From the NCBI GenBank assembly GCA_002633025.1, contig NMRB01000053.1, positions 588,656-652,655 of the forward strand: 64,000 nt of DNA, in the 5' to 3' direction. The stretch comes from Notospermus geniculatus (Eukaryota; Nemertea; Pilidiophora; Heteronemertea; Lineidae). The notes beneath the pieces were generated by a model. That model was not told the DNA's origin. It did no database searches and was given only the letters and a program-made list of their open reading frames with translations. This document shows positions 33,401 to 57,103 of the stretch, piece after piece. Positions within the stretch are counted from its first letter, which is position 1. The number at the start of each line of letters is the position of its first letter. A program made the translations under genes and the position numbers.

Positions 33401-36400
33401 AAATAAATTCAGATCTCCTTAGAATTCTTAATAGTGAATTTCTATATTTTTACAACATCTGTCTTTAAATATAAGGCCGCTGTTCTTCTACGGAGATTGT
33501 TCTAAATTTACAGAAACTCTCTGTTTCAACAGAAACTGTCCGTAAATGAAAATAATGGATTTTTTTGTAAAGTCCTTTTACAGAAACTGTTTGTAAATGA
33601 TAATAATGGAATTTTTTGTAAGGCCTTTTTACAGAAACTGTTCGTAAATGATAAAAATGGAATTTTTTGTAAGGTCTTTTTACAGAAACTGTTCGTAAAT
33701 GATAATAATGGATTTTTTTGTAAAGTCATTTACAGAATTCACGTTAAAATACAGGATACATTCTTTTTCCTGTACATTTATGACAATTTCTGGAGTTCGT
33801 GTTCTTAAAAGAGACTATTCTAAATTTACAGGAAGCAATTTTGTGCTGAAATGGTACCACTTATAAATGTACAGAAAGTGCNTTGACTTTCAGCTCCGCT
33901 ACTGCTTCACTATAACTTTTAACTTTCGACTTCTCCTCCTGCAGACACTTCTCATAGTTTTCCTTCTGGGAAAGCAGGTCCTCAATCTTCACTTTATCTT
34001 CTTCTACTTGTTTCTTCAGTCGGGATTCATAGCTGGTTCTCTGTTCTTTCAAATCATTCAGGTGTTCCTGCCTCGAATCTTCGAGCAAACGTTTGGTTTC
34101 TTGTAGCATTAACTCTACTGCCCTCAGCTCGTCATCCTTTGCCCTCACCTCTTCCAGAAGATCAGCGTTTCTAGCCACCAGTGTTACACTATCCTCTTCC
34201 AACAGATGCAGTTTGCTTGAGTACTTGGACGCTTCATCAGCCATCACCTCTCGCAAGTATTCCTTTTCTTTTGCTGCTTGTAACATTTCTTCTTCGCGTC
34301 TCCTTCTCTCCGATTCTAGCAAGCTCTGGTATCTATTGTTCATTGCTTCCGTCTCATTCTTCCACTCATTCCCCTTCTCATGTATTTCCTTCTCAAATGC
34401 CTTTCTCTGATCTCGGATTCTCTCGTCACGTTCATCAATCACCTGCAACAGCCTCGTCCTTTCAGAAAGCGCTTCTTGAAACTCTGTTTCAAGTAACTCC
34501 AGTCGTTTGTCCAGCGTACTTCGGGTTGCAGTCATCCCTCGAAGAGTAGCATCATACTTTATCATCTTCTCCGACCATTCGCTTTCCCTTTGGCGTCTCT
34601 CAGACAACATCTCGTTCTTCTCATTCAAGACTGTCTCTCTTTGTCGCTCCAACGCGTCCATCAATTTGCTTTTCTCTCGTAGAGCGTTGCTTCTGTCCAG
34701 AGCACGTCCTTGCCTCTCCTTCTCCAAACAATCTACCAAATCTTTCTTCTCCTCGACGAGTTTCTGGTATTCTTCAAGTAACATCTTGAACTTATTCTCA
34801 GCCTTCTCCCTCAAGTCGGTCTGGTTTGCTATTTCCTTTTTCAAATCATCTTCTCGCTCCTTCGCTGACTTCAACATCCTCATACTCCGCGCGGCAGTTT
34901 CTGATTTCAGTTTTCTTTCCCGTTCTTCATACTCTCTCACAAGGTTTGTTGTGACTTCTTCATTCAATCTCTTCAACCCTTCAATTTCTTCTTCGGAATT
35001 CCTCTTTATTTTTTCCATACGACACTTCATGTCCCTGATGATAGCTCGTTCCCGTTCTGCTGCCGTTTTCTTCTCCACTAACGAACATTTCCTTCGTTCC
35101 TCAGCCTCTTTCATCAACTCGGCCTCTTTGGCTTTATATTCCAACAACAAGCGTCCATCTTTTTCGTCCCTCTCTCGGATCAGACCATTTTTCTCTGCAG
35201 ACAATTCCGTGAACTTCTCCATCAACTCATGATATCTGATGTCTTTTTCCTTCAGCGTCATCTCAATATACGTCCTATCCATCATCTCACTGACTGCCTG
35301 GTCGACGGCTCGAGCTTCTCTGAGTCTGGCCACGGCTGACTTGAGTCGTCCTGTCTCGGACCTAGCGTGCTCAAACCTCGCATTCATCTCTTTCTCAAAC
35401 TCCTCCATCTCCTTCTGCCTTTCAGTCATGACTTCCACGCAGGCATTTCTGATTGCTCTAGTCTCTCCATCATACTGCTCTTCCAGTTTGATTTTTTCCA
35501 ACCCATGCTGAAACCGCAAATCATTAATTTTTGCACATAGTTCGGTTTTCAGCTTCTGGCTTTCTTCCTCAGCTTGCCGATATTCCAGGGCATGTTCCTG
35601 CTCTTTCCGTCGGGTCTCTTCCAGGAGACTCCTGTAGCGTTCACCCTCTTTCTCCATATCATCACTTGCCTTCAATTTAATCTCACAAACTTCAGCCTCG
35701 AGTATCTCAACCTGTGGACGAAATATTTACGGCTGATCAACAACACTATGCAACTGCCATGGGCAGAATTTTTTGGCGTAGGAAGCGCCTCGAAAAAGTT
35801 ACACTTCACGGTACCTATTATTTCAGCAACGAAAGTGCAGGGTCCAGGCTGCATACAAAACGGAAACGCTATATTTTTTATTTACCTCCATCCGCCTGTA
35901 CTTGTTCTCTTGAACATACTTTTCCTTCCAGTACTTGTTCTGAAATCATGGATGATTTTTCAGATACGACAGAAGTACATCACGGGAGATGCCCGCGTCT
36001 ATCAGGTGGAAAGGAATTATTAGGCCTAGGCCTACGTCTGTTTAGGAACATACCACCGGTAAAAACGTAGCATCAGCAAAAGAACGGAGGAGCGGGGACC
36101 ACGATTGAACATCCTTTGGTGAAACGAACTTGGTCTCTCTGTTCACGTACTTATACCCCCATCACACTGAAGTCGTTGTCAAAACGTCCTGCCCCGTCCT
36201 AAAAAAATCGTAAAACGGGCTAGAACGTGTACCCTTGGCCAAATAATGCTTCGATGTACTGGATCACCCTTCCCATCCACGAAGTTCGTAAAAAGACTGT
36301 AAAACGTTGCCACTACGTCCACTCCGTTCGCACACAGTTTGAGCCCGTTCGGCAAAATTTTCAAGAACGTACTGAGAACTAGCTCAGTGTGATGGGGGTA

Positions 36401-39145
36401 TAAGGCCTAGGCTAAATAATCACCTTACAAAAGACAAGGAGCACTCACCTCTTTACTGAGAGCAAATACTGTGTCATTCTGCTTGCTGTATTCAGCAATT
36501 CGATACGAATCTGTAACAAAATTTGTATCGTAAGGGGAATTTCATGGATATGTAGGCCTAGGCCTAGGCTGTCCGCGTCGGTACGTGGTTGTGGTAGGCC
36601 TAGGCCTAGCCTATCATCTGGGAAAGTGAAAAATCGGTTCTTCCTTTTTTCTTACCTGCCGAAGCAGACTTCGACTTCATCTTCATAAATCTACCGCAAT
36701 TTCTCCGAATCACTTCCATTGAAATGCACAAAAACACGAATTAAAATGAGCAAAGTGTAAAACGATGCGAACTTTTAATGCACAAATTCGGATCTGGTTA
36801 CCAAGACACGATGCTTTCGTATGATTGGTCGGCGGTGTGACGTTGATGACGTCATAATTTATTGCAATGTACAATGACGTCGTGATCGCAACCTCGTCCA
36901 AACAAAAGGCAAACGCTCCGTGACGCTGAAAACTGGCATTCTCCACTAAGTGATTCACCAGAAATCGCTCCGACTGAGTCGAGTTGCTCATATCTCCGTC
37001 AAGAACGACAACACGTGGTTCTGTGCGGCCGATCTTCACCAAGGCGTTACCGTACCCGACTCTCGTGGCATGCTGAAAAGAAAGGAAAGGAATCTGTTGT
37101 TCATTTTTTGACCACATGTTATTGGGTCCATTTTCTTGGCGAAATATTTACTAGAGTCAAGCATAACGACGAATTCATTGAAGATTTACCTTTTCCCCGA
37201 CGGAATATTGTGGCGGACTCGCCATTCTGATGCAGGATGCGTCTAAAACTGGTGCGTCTTTGATCGGTTCTTTTGGAGAAGGGACAACTGGGATCTGTGA
37301 CGCTTTGACGCTCTCAAAGATGGCATCTGCGTGTTGCCCGATGGCTTTGCCATGCCAGTCTAACTTGTCTTCAATAGCTGAAGGACAAGACATGAAATCA
37401 CTTTAATGTGGCCAAGCCACATGAACCATAGCATCGTCATATAAAAGATGCCTACGAGATGCCATCGGTGTGTCTACGGCCAACTTTGTCCAAAATTTCC
37501 TCCTACAGTCCCTATTGGGAAAAGAAAATCTACGGGACAAGATCCTGTACCTGCGCATCCCTTCGCCTTGGTTGTCTTTGCCACAATGCAGGACGGCTTT
37601 CCAGCGACCGTGGACGCATCGTGGAAGGCTTTGCTCAGGGCAACAACATCATGACCGTCGACAACGTACACGTTCCAACCAAAAGCTTCTATTCGCTTTC
37701 TGTATGTGTCGGTGTCATGTCCGAGGGCCGTGGGTGCGCTCTGGCCGAGACGGTTACAGTCGATGACTGCGGTGACGTTGTCTAACTTGTAGTGACTGCA
37801 GAATGCTAGCGCCTCCCACACCGACCCTTCGGCAGTTTCACCGTCACCCATCAAACAGTAGATTCGGTAACTAAAAATGAATATTGAGCTTAGAGACCAA
37901 ATTGAGATTGAGGAATATGAATGAAAAGAGTTAATTTTGGGGGGAGTAGGCCCTAATGTGAAGATGGATACTACGATACCTTGCTTTATCAAAGTATTTG
38001 CCAACGTAAGCCATTCCTGCGGCACAACCAAGACCCTGACCGAGAGAACCAGTTGCAACGTCAATGAAGTTCAATTTCTAGAAAGAAAAATCATCAAAAG
38101 TGACCCAGCACAAGACGGCAAACAGACCGAAGCAACTCGCATCGAACCAAAATGGGTGTGGTCGAGGCGTGAACCGTGGCATGAGATCCTCTTACCGGAG
38201 TTGGGTGTCCCTCCAGTTCACTCTCAAGGGTCCGCAGTCCCATCAGGTCCGATTTAGGAATAAGACCTGCCTCTGCCCAGGCGGCGTATAGAATTGGCGC
38301 CGCATGTCCCTGAAATGATACGAGTGTTGTTTTACGATGCCGCTTCGGAAGACAGGCGGGAGAAATTTGCGTGAAACTCATTTGGATCACCACACTTGCG
38401 GAACTGAACCTTTGATAGGACGAATCGGTCGCTATGAATGCTTCGCGGTTCGTTGACATCGTAACGCATGGTGTTGAAAAACAGGACGGACATGATCTCG
38501 GCAATGGAGCAGCAAGATGATGGATGACTGAAACAATTACGGAAAATGAAGTCTTGTGATTATCGCAGACGTCAAGTGTGGTTCATTGCGTCTGTCTCCA
38601 AAATCAGGTTCACTATTCACACACAGTATTTATTATAGCGGATCTGTAAGGACTGCCATGGTTCCTTTCATATACTTCAGTCACAGAATGAAATGACGAA
38701 AGCAGTGGCCTTACGGGTCCGCATCCTTCTGAGGTCTGTGGGGTGATCAAAGGCGACACCGGCGTTGTTTTCCGCGGTATTCGCCAGATCGCTGCAATTG
38801 CCAGCCGCCCCTCTTTTGAATTCAGTAGAGGCCAAGCCTGCCATGGCAGTTTCACCTGGCTAGATGGTGTGCATTGCTTGTACCACGAATAGAGATGAAG
38901 CAATTTCTACCTCACTAAACGGCAGCGTATACAGTACGAAGTCGCACATAGGCCTACCTGTGTCTAAAAATAACGGCGGAATGGCAAATTAGGGAGAGCA
39001 TGAAACTGAGTGAGAGAGGGATTTCCAGAACGAATACTTACCCCGAATTACTCGCATCAGTCATGCGAATGCTTTGGGCCCTTAACAAATTCGCCAAGTC
39101 ATGCAGTACTCGTACTCTTCCTGCATCTGGAAGTTGGATTGCCAT
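30431..39145 (-). CDS. TKT: Transketolase, complete, 622 residues
   Basis: Exons in coding order: 39042-39145, 38410-38527, 38196-38309, 37980-38077, 37551-37870, 37190-37377, 36959-37072, 31807-32014, 31353-31567, 30909-31125, 30431-30603. All phases match, giving 622 residues, about the length of human TKT. The enzyme moves two-carbon units between sugar phosphates in the cytosolic non-oxidative pentose phosphate pathway, using thiamine diphosphate and Mg2+. Visible hallmarks are GHPSSCCS, FVLSKGHAAP, the cofactor-binding [14 protein letters not shown], the activating glutamate in [36 protein letters not shown] and DPFTIKPLD near the C-terminus. Intron 7 (32015-36958) is very large and carries other minus-strand coding exons. 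The start codon is about 1.7 kb from the divergent PFKFB start. Confidence 0.95.
32345..33018 (-). CDS. C-terminal part of a proline-rich protein (two exons)
   Basis: Exon 32845-33018 (AG acceptor, GTAAGA donor, 58 codons) encodes a Glu/Asn/Lys-rich, probably disordered segment ending in DDDTTESE. It joins in phase 0 to 32345-32737, which encodes a tail dominated by PPPP and [11 protein letters not shown]-type motifs and ends WEK before the stop. The tail recalls the proline-rich C-termini of the TANGO1/cTAGE family, which bind COPII coat, but low-complexity likeness is weak evidence. It lies within transketolase intron 7, just downstream of and on the same strand as the coiled-coil gene at 33883-36719. 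The two may be one gene whose linking exons are lost at the N at 33882. Confidence 0.6.
33298..33835. repeat. 51-bp tandem repeat with flanking direct duplication
   Basis: At least four units spaced exactly 51 bp (33529, 33580, 33631, 33682) share ACAGAAACTGTTCGTAAATG and AATGGAATTTTTTGTAAGG. The flanking segment GTTAAAATACAGGATACATTC at about 33298 recurs at about 33743, so the array lies between larger direct repeats. Because 51 is a multiple of three, the minus strand stays open across it, but this is an artefact of the period. The array is intronic. Confidence 0.75.
33882..33882. other. Single-N assembly join
   Basis: An isolated N sits exactly where the long coiled-coil exon stops and unrelated AT-rich repeat begins. 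It is read as a collapsed gap of unknown length, so the exon-intron order across it is not reliable. Confidence 0.6.
33883..36719 (-). CDS. Long coiled-coil protein, 3' end interrupted by an N
   Basis: Exons in coding order: 36656-36719 (ATG at 36717-36719), 36449-36510, 35886-35939, then one large exon 35711 down to 33883. Phases match at every junction. The product begins [11 protein letters not shown], then a short helical part ([17 protein letters not shown]), followed by about 600 residues of nearly continuous heptad coiled coil rich in Glu, Lys and Arg. There is no motor, kinase or membrane segment. The frame is open right up to the N at 33882, where sequence changes abruptly to an AT-rich repeat, so the 3' end is missing. 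Structural, centrosomal/ciliary or golgin-like roles are possible, and I cannot choose. All exons lie in transketolase intron 7, on the same strand. Confidence 0.75.
36151..36403. mobile_element. MITE with TTATACCCCCATCACACTGA ends
   Basis: A left end TTATACCCCCATCACACTGA at 36151 and its complement TCAGTGTGATGGGGGTATAA ending at 36403 bound about 250 bp between exons of the coiled-coil gene. TA occurs at both edges, which is compatible with a Tc1/mariner-type target. The interior holds a further imperfect inverted pairing (AAAACGTCCTGCC, CGTTCGGCAAAATTTT). No frame inside. Confidence 0.6.
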
Positions 39146-40000
39146 TTTTATTCTAGGCCGCCTTGGGCACGTGTTGCTGTGAGCGCCAAGAACTCGTTAG
39201 CCGATCGATTGGCTACACCTACGCTTCGGAACTCTCCGGCGGTTGTCGGAGAGCAACGGTGCCGACAAGAAAAAATCCATTACAATTTTTTTAAAAACTT
39301 TATTTCCTGCCGCGGATAGCCTACTAATATGCGCGCGAGGCCTGTCCCGCGTGGCTGAGACTAGAGTGGGATGAGTGCATTGTGGTCCCGGATTGTGGTC
39401 TAGCTTGTGTCCGTTTAAAAAGTATCTCCTTCTATTCGATCAGTGTATTCGAGCTACAAAATAGCTTGCCGCTTTAATGGTTTCCATACCCTCCTTCTCG
39501 CGAGTAGAGTCAGTCCACACGCGCTCACGATCTATGGGCTAGGTCATGTAATCATGCGCCAAGGTCACCATGCACTGTAAAGGAGTTCTTAATAAAATCG
39601 CCGTGTCTATGGTTTGGGGTGGATTGTGAGGGCGCCGTTGATATAATTAATGAAGTGAGTGTCATTTGCAAGTGTATTAGGGGCAGATATTAGGATGTAT
39701 ATGTCATTTCATCGATTTGCACGAATCTGGCTATTCTGGGCGCATTGATACAGAGGCCTATTTTTCGTGCGACTTCAAGTGACGGCAGAGGCAAATTTCG
39801 CGTCTTTCACGTCTCGCGAGATTTCTCGAGACACAAACATTGGAATTTTTTTTAAACCTCTCTAACAAAAGTTTAGTGTCCTCCCTTGAGCTGTGTGCAA
39901 TTTCATTAAAATTGATTATTTCCTTCGGGTAGATATTGCGTGGCGGTTCGGCCTCAAATGTACACGAAATGTACAGGCGGTGTATTACTGTACTTAGCCC
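39146..40000. promoter_or_regulatory. Transketolase upstream region, divergent interval (left part)
   Basis: This region lies upstream of the transketolase ATG and shares the interval with the divergent PFKFB gene. It is fairly GC-rich near 39180-39360, with CGCGCG and GCGCGAGG words, as in CpG-type promoters, and has no convincing TATA box. The boundary of transcription cannot be set by eye, and the interval is broken by the N run. Confidence 0.35.
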
Positions 40001-40379
40001 NNNNNNNNNNNNNNNNNNNNNNNNNNNNNNNNNNNNNNNNNNNNNNNNNNNNNNNNNNNNNNNNNNNNNNNNNNNNNNNNNNNNNNNNNNNNNNNNNNNN
40101 NNNNNNNNNNNNNNNNNNNNNNNNNNNNNNNNNNNNNNNNNNNNNNNNNNNNNNNNNNNNNNNNNNNNNNNNNNNNNNNNNNNNNNNNNNNNNNNNNNNN
40201 NNNNNNNNNNNNNNNNNNNNNNNNNNNNNNNNNNNNNNNNNNNNNNNNNNNNNNNNNNNNNNNNNNNNNNNNNNNNNNNNNNNNNNNNNNNNNNNNNNNN
40301 NNNNNNNNNNNNNNNNNNNNNNNNNNNNNNNNNNNNNNNNNNNNNNNNNNNNNNNNNNNNNNNNNNNNNNNNNNNNNNN
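40001..40379. other. Assembly gap (379 Ns)
   Basis: A run of N bases between the transketolase and PFKFB start regions. Any 5' exon or promoter element of either gene may be hidden here. Confidence 0.99.
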
Positions 40380-40859
40380 GTCCTGGACTTGGCAGTGTTA
40401 ACATTGAACAGTTAGCCAAGATCACTGTTGGCTGAGAGAGACGTATTTATCAGCAAGTTCACCTGAGGCCAAACAACACTGATCTGTTTTCAAGTGACCT
40501 TGGAGTAAAGGAGTGACATTGAAGTAACCTATAGCTGTAGCTATTAAACAATTATCAAGCTGTTGCAGGAGGAATACATAAAAGTATTGTGAAAATGCCG
40601 CAGATGTGATTTCAGTTCGCCAGTTTACCAATATTTGTACAATACAGCAGTGCATGGTATTGATCATTGCATAGTTCATCGTGCACTGTTGATGAACTTT
40701 AGGGTTGGCATATCTCCTGTAAGCTGTATTGAGAGCTGATCGATATTCTGAAGTGTGTGCTGTTCTCTTCCCATCGACATCATTTGTGACTTCTTGACTG
40801 CCAGATTGTCAATTTTGTTGCTGAGTTTTGGGGGTTAATCGATTTGATATACGTAAAAA

Positions 40860-54301
<13,442 letters not shown>

Positions 54302-57103
54302 ATGGTTTCTTTATTCTTCAAGGCACATGTGAATGAGTGTTCAAACAGTGCTCGGGGACAAGATTTCTTATTGTACTTGTTGTGTCACTGCAGCCATAGA
54401 TAGCCGCATTGAGCATGGAATCAAAGCAGCGCTGATGACCTTATAACAAATGAAGGCCATGGAGGGTCTTGTGGTGTTTGATTCGTCCAACATGACAGAT
54501 TGGTGATGTTGATCTTCTGATGTCACAGTTTTTTGGTCCTCCAATATGGCACACTCCAGTTTTGATTCCTAGTTTGTTACAGCATGTAAAACTGTCCCAC
54601 ACATGCACACCGCTTGGTGTTTTCTTGCATGGAGTGGTTGGAAACTGAATTTCACCCCAGTCATTGTTTTTACCTCACTGATTTGTGCCTTAGGGTAAGG
54701 TGGCTCAGTAATAGTATTCCTGATGATAGGTGCGTGCAGATGGGCAAGTGAATTTATGTTGTTGTGAAAGTATTTGCAACAAGGTGAAAAATCTGTTGCA
54801 ATGGAAATTCTTTGGCCAAATATTTGAAGGCAACAATGCCAGACATGGTATTCGTACTATTCAGACCTAAACGAATTGTGGTCCATCATAAAATTTGTGA
54901 TAACCTAGTCATCAGAGTAAATAGATTACGAGTCACTTATGCCTTCCTTAACCTCTCACACAGTTCTCCAACAATCATGGTTATGGTCACTTCTCCAGGG
55001 TGATTAATGGTGACTGCTTAACATGCACAGAGAATACATAGTGTGTGTCACATCTCTAATACTTGGTACTGACTGCAAAATTCTCATCATGCAAATTCAT
55101 TGAATCCCAGTGCAGTGAATATTACACTACATTTTGTAAATTCCGATCCTCATGGCACGTACCTGAGCTAAATGTTGTCAAATATGATGCTGGGACTCAA
55201 TGAGGTGCCCCTTAATACCTCACTACTTCCTGCTGCTCCTAACAGAATCACCCCAACATCCTCCCTCTGACCCGTTACATGCCGTTATTGCTTGAAATTT
55301 TTTCAGAGCTCAAAATCAGACTGTCATAGTTGACCACCTTCCTCTTTCAATACTTCTACCACTGCCCAATTCATTTAACTACGGTAAACCAGAAATTTCC
55401 AGCATTATCGTTGTCCCCAATGGTAAAGGGTAGCACATGCCCTAATCTTTGCATTCTTAGTTGACAAGAAGTTATCAGATGACTTCATTAAATGGTGGTG
55501 ATTACACTTTAGAACAGTGTGCACAGCTTTTGATGTTTTTTTTGCTTTGTGCAAAGATCTTATGCACTGCAATAGCGTAGTAGCCTACATGTATTTTATT
55601 AAGTGCAAGCTCTTCCTATATGTGACTACTTCGAGTTCATAATTAACCCAGGGTGCGTGGATTTGGCTTGGTAGTGCTTTTCTTTCCCTTCATCACCAAT
55701 GGGAGAATCTGCTAACATATCGATCTGCAGATATCGGCACATTCATTGTTACTTGTGTAGCACACGTTGGCTAGATTATAGGGTCTATGCATAGTAAAGA
55801 GCAACCTCATCTCAAGGTAGGCGGCAACACAGGTGTTTCAGAATGGCACAGTGGAAGTATTGGTGCCTGGCATATCTGAGGTTCAGACATGCTGTTCATG
55901 CCTGGTTTTCAAGTTGTCTCAGGGTCTACTGTACAAAGTCTACTGTTGGTATGAACAGCCCCCCCCCCATCTCTTGAAATGCCAGAGAGCTCATCAAAAG
56001 TGATTTCTTTAAGACAGAATCACTGACGTGTTCTGATGTAACTCTGTATCAAGTTCATCCCACGTGCCTCTTGCCTAAACTTGCATGAATTACGTACCGG
56101 TACGTCAAATTTAACTCCTCAAATGAGTCACATCACTTGACATGCAACAGGTGCCATATCTACTTCAATGTAACTTATGATAGAGTGATCTATTCGCTCA
56201 ATATTACAAATTGGTTTTAGATTTGGATATTTACATGTTGCTGAAAATTTCAAACTATTTTGAACCAAGACCTCTTACTCCTTTCGTATCTGATGTAAAA
56301 TTTTCATCTCTTCCAGTTACGAGCAATCTCTCGAGGATGAAATGCTGGAATAATAGGAACATAAGATGACACTGACAGGAGAGACTAATGGCATTCCTGT
56401 AAACAATAACATCATAGACTAGGTTACCATGGTTACAGTAGTAGACAACTATTGGCATGGATGTTGTAACTTGGAACTAGGCATTCAACACAATTTAGAA
56501 TGGAAGATTGTTGAGATTTGTAATCTTCAAAGTCTCAGGTATACATGTACATTTCCAATGCAATGTATGAGAGAAAATGTCTGAATACTCTTTGTTCACA
56601 ATTCAAACTGTACATTTTAGCTGTTCCAGTTCATATGGATTTTAGAAGAATAAAGACCAATGTTAGAAATCAATTATTGTCTTCGTACATTTCTTGTATG
56701 GTTTGGGGTATGCCACCCGTACATCGTCAAGGCTATGTTCAGATAAACAGCTGCACAAGTTCATCTATCAAGATGTATTTCATATCTCAGATGCTGTCAA
56801 ATATAAGAGAAAATCATGCTTGTTATTTGTACAAATTGATTTTTATTACGATAACAACTTAAGGAATATTTTAAAGATGCACTACATCTATCACCTTCAT
56901 CAAATTTCACAGCTTCAATATCTGTGTACGGCACCGGTACCATGCCCCAGACTCAATATAGGTGGTGCCTGAGAAGCAAGACTGATTTTAACTGTAGGCT
57001 ATCCCCGTCCTCAATATTATGGAGACGTCTTTAAAGCGGGTTGGCCACAGCCTCAGTTTCATCAAATAACATGACCAGTCCTTCGTTCTGGTGGGAAACC
57101 AAC
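54302..57103. other. Intergenic stretch between convergent PFKFB and IRAK4
   Basis: No exon with splice or family support. It contains a short poly-C run near 55961-55969 and a diverged tRNA-like patch near 55840-55890. The open frame at 56545-56862 lacks any recognised feature. Confidence 0.45.

Noticed and set aside
33526-33729. Minus-strand repeat protein with SFTNSFCK units
   Set aside because: The open frame is a by-product of a 51-bp tandem repeat in an intron.
34507-35232. 241-codon plus-strand frame rich in Ser and Phe
   Set aside because: It is the antisense shadow of the Glu/Lys coiled-coil exon; the sense strand has matching splice sites.
56545-56862. 105-codon plus-strand frame
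   Set aside because: No recognisable domain and irregular composition, between convergent gene ends.
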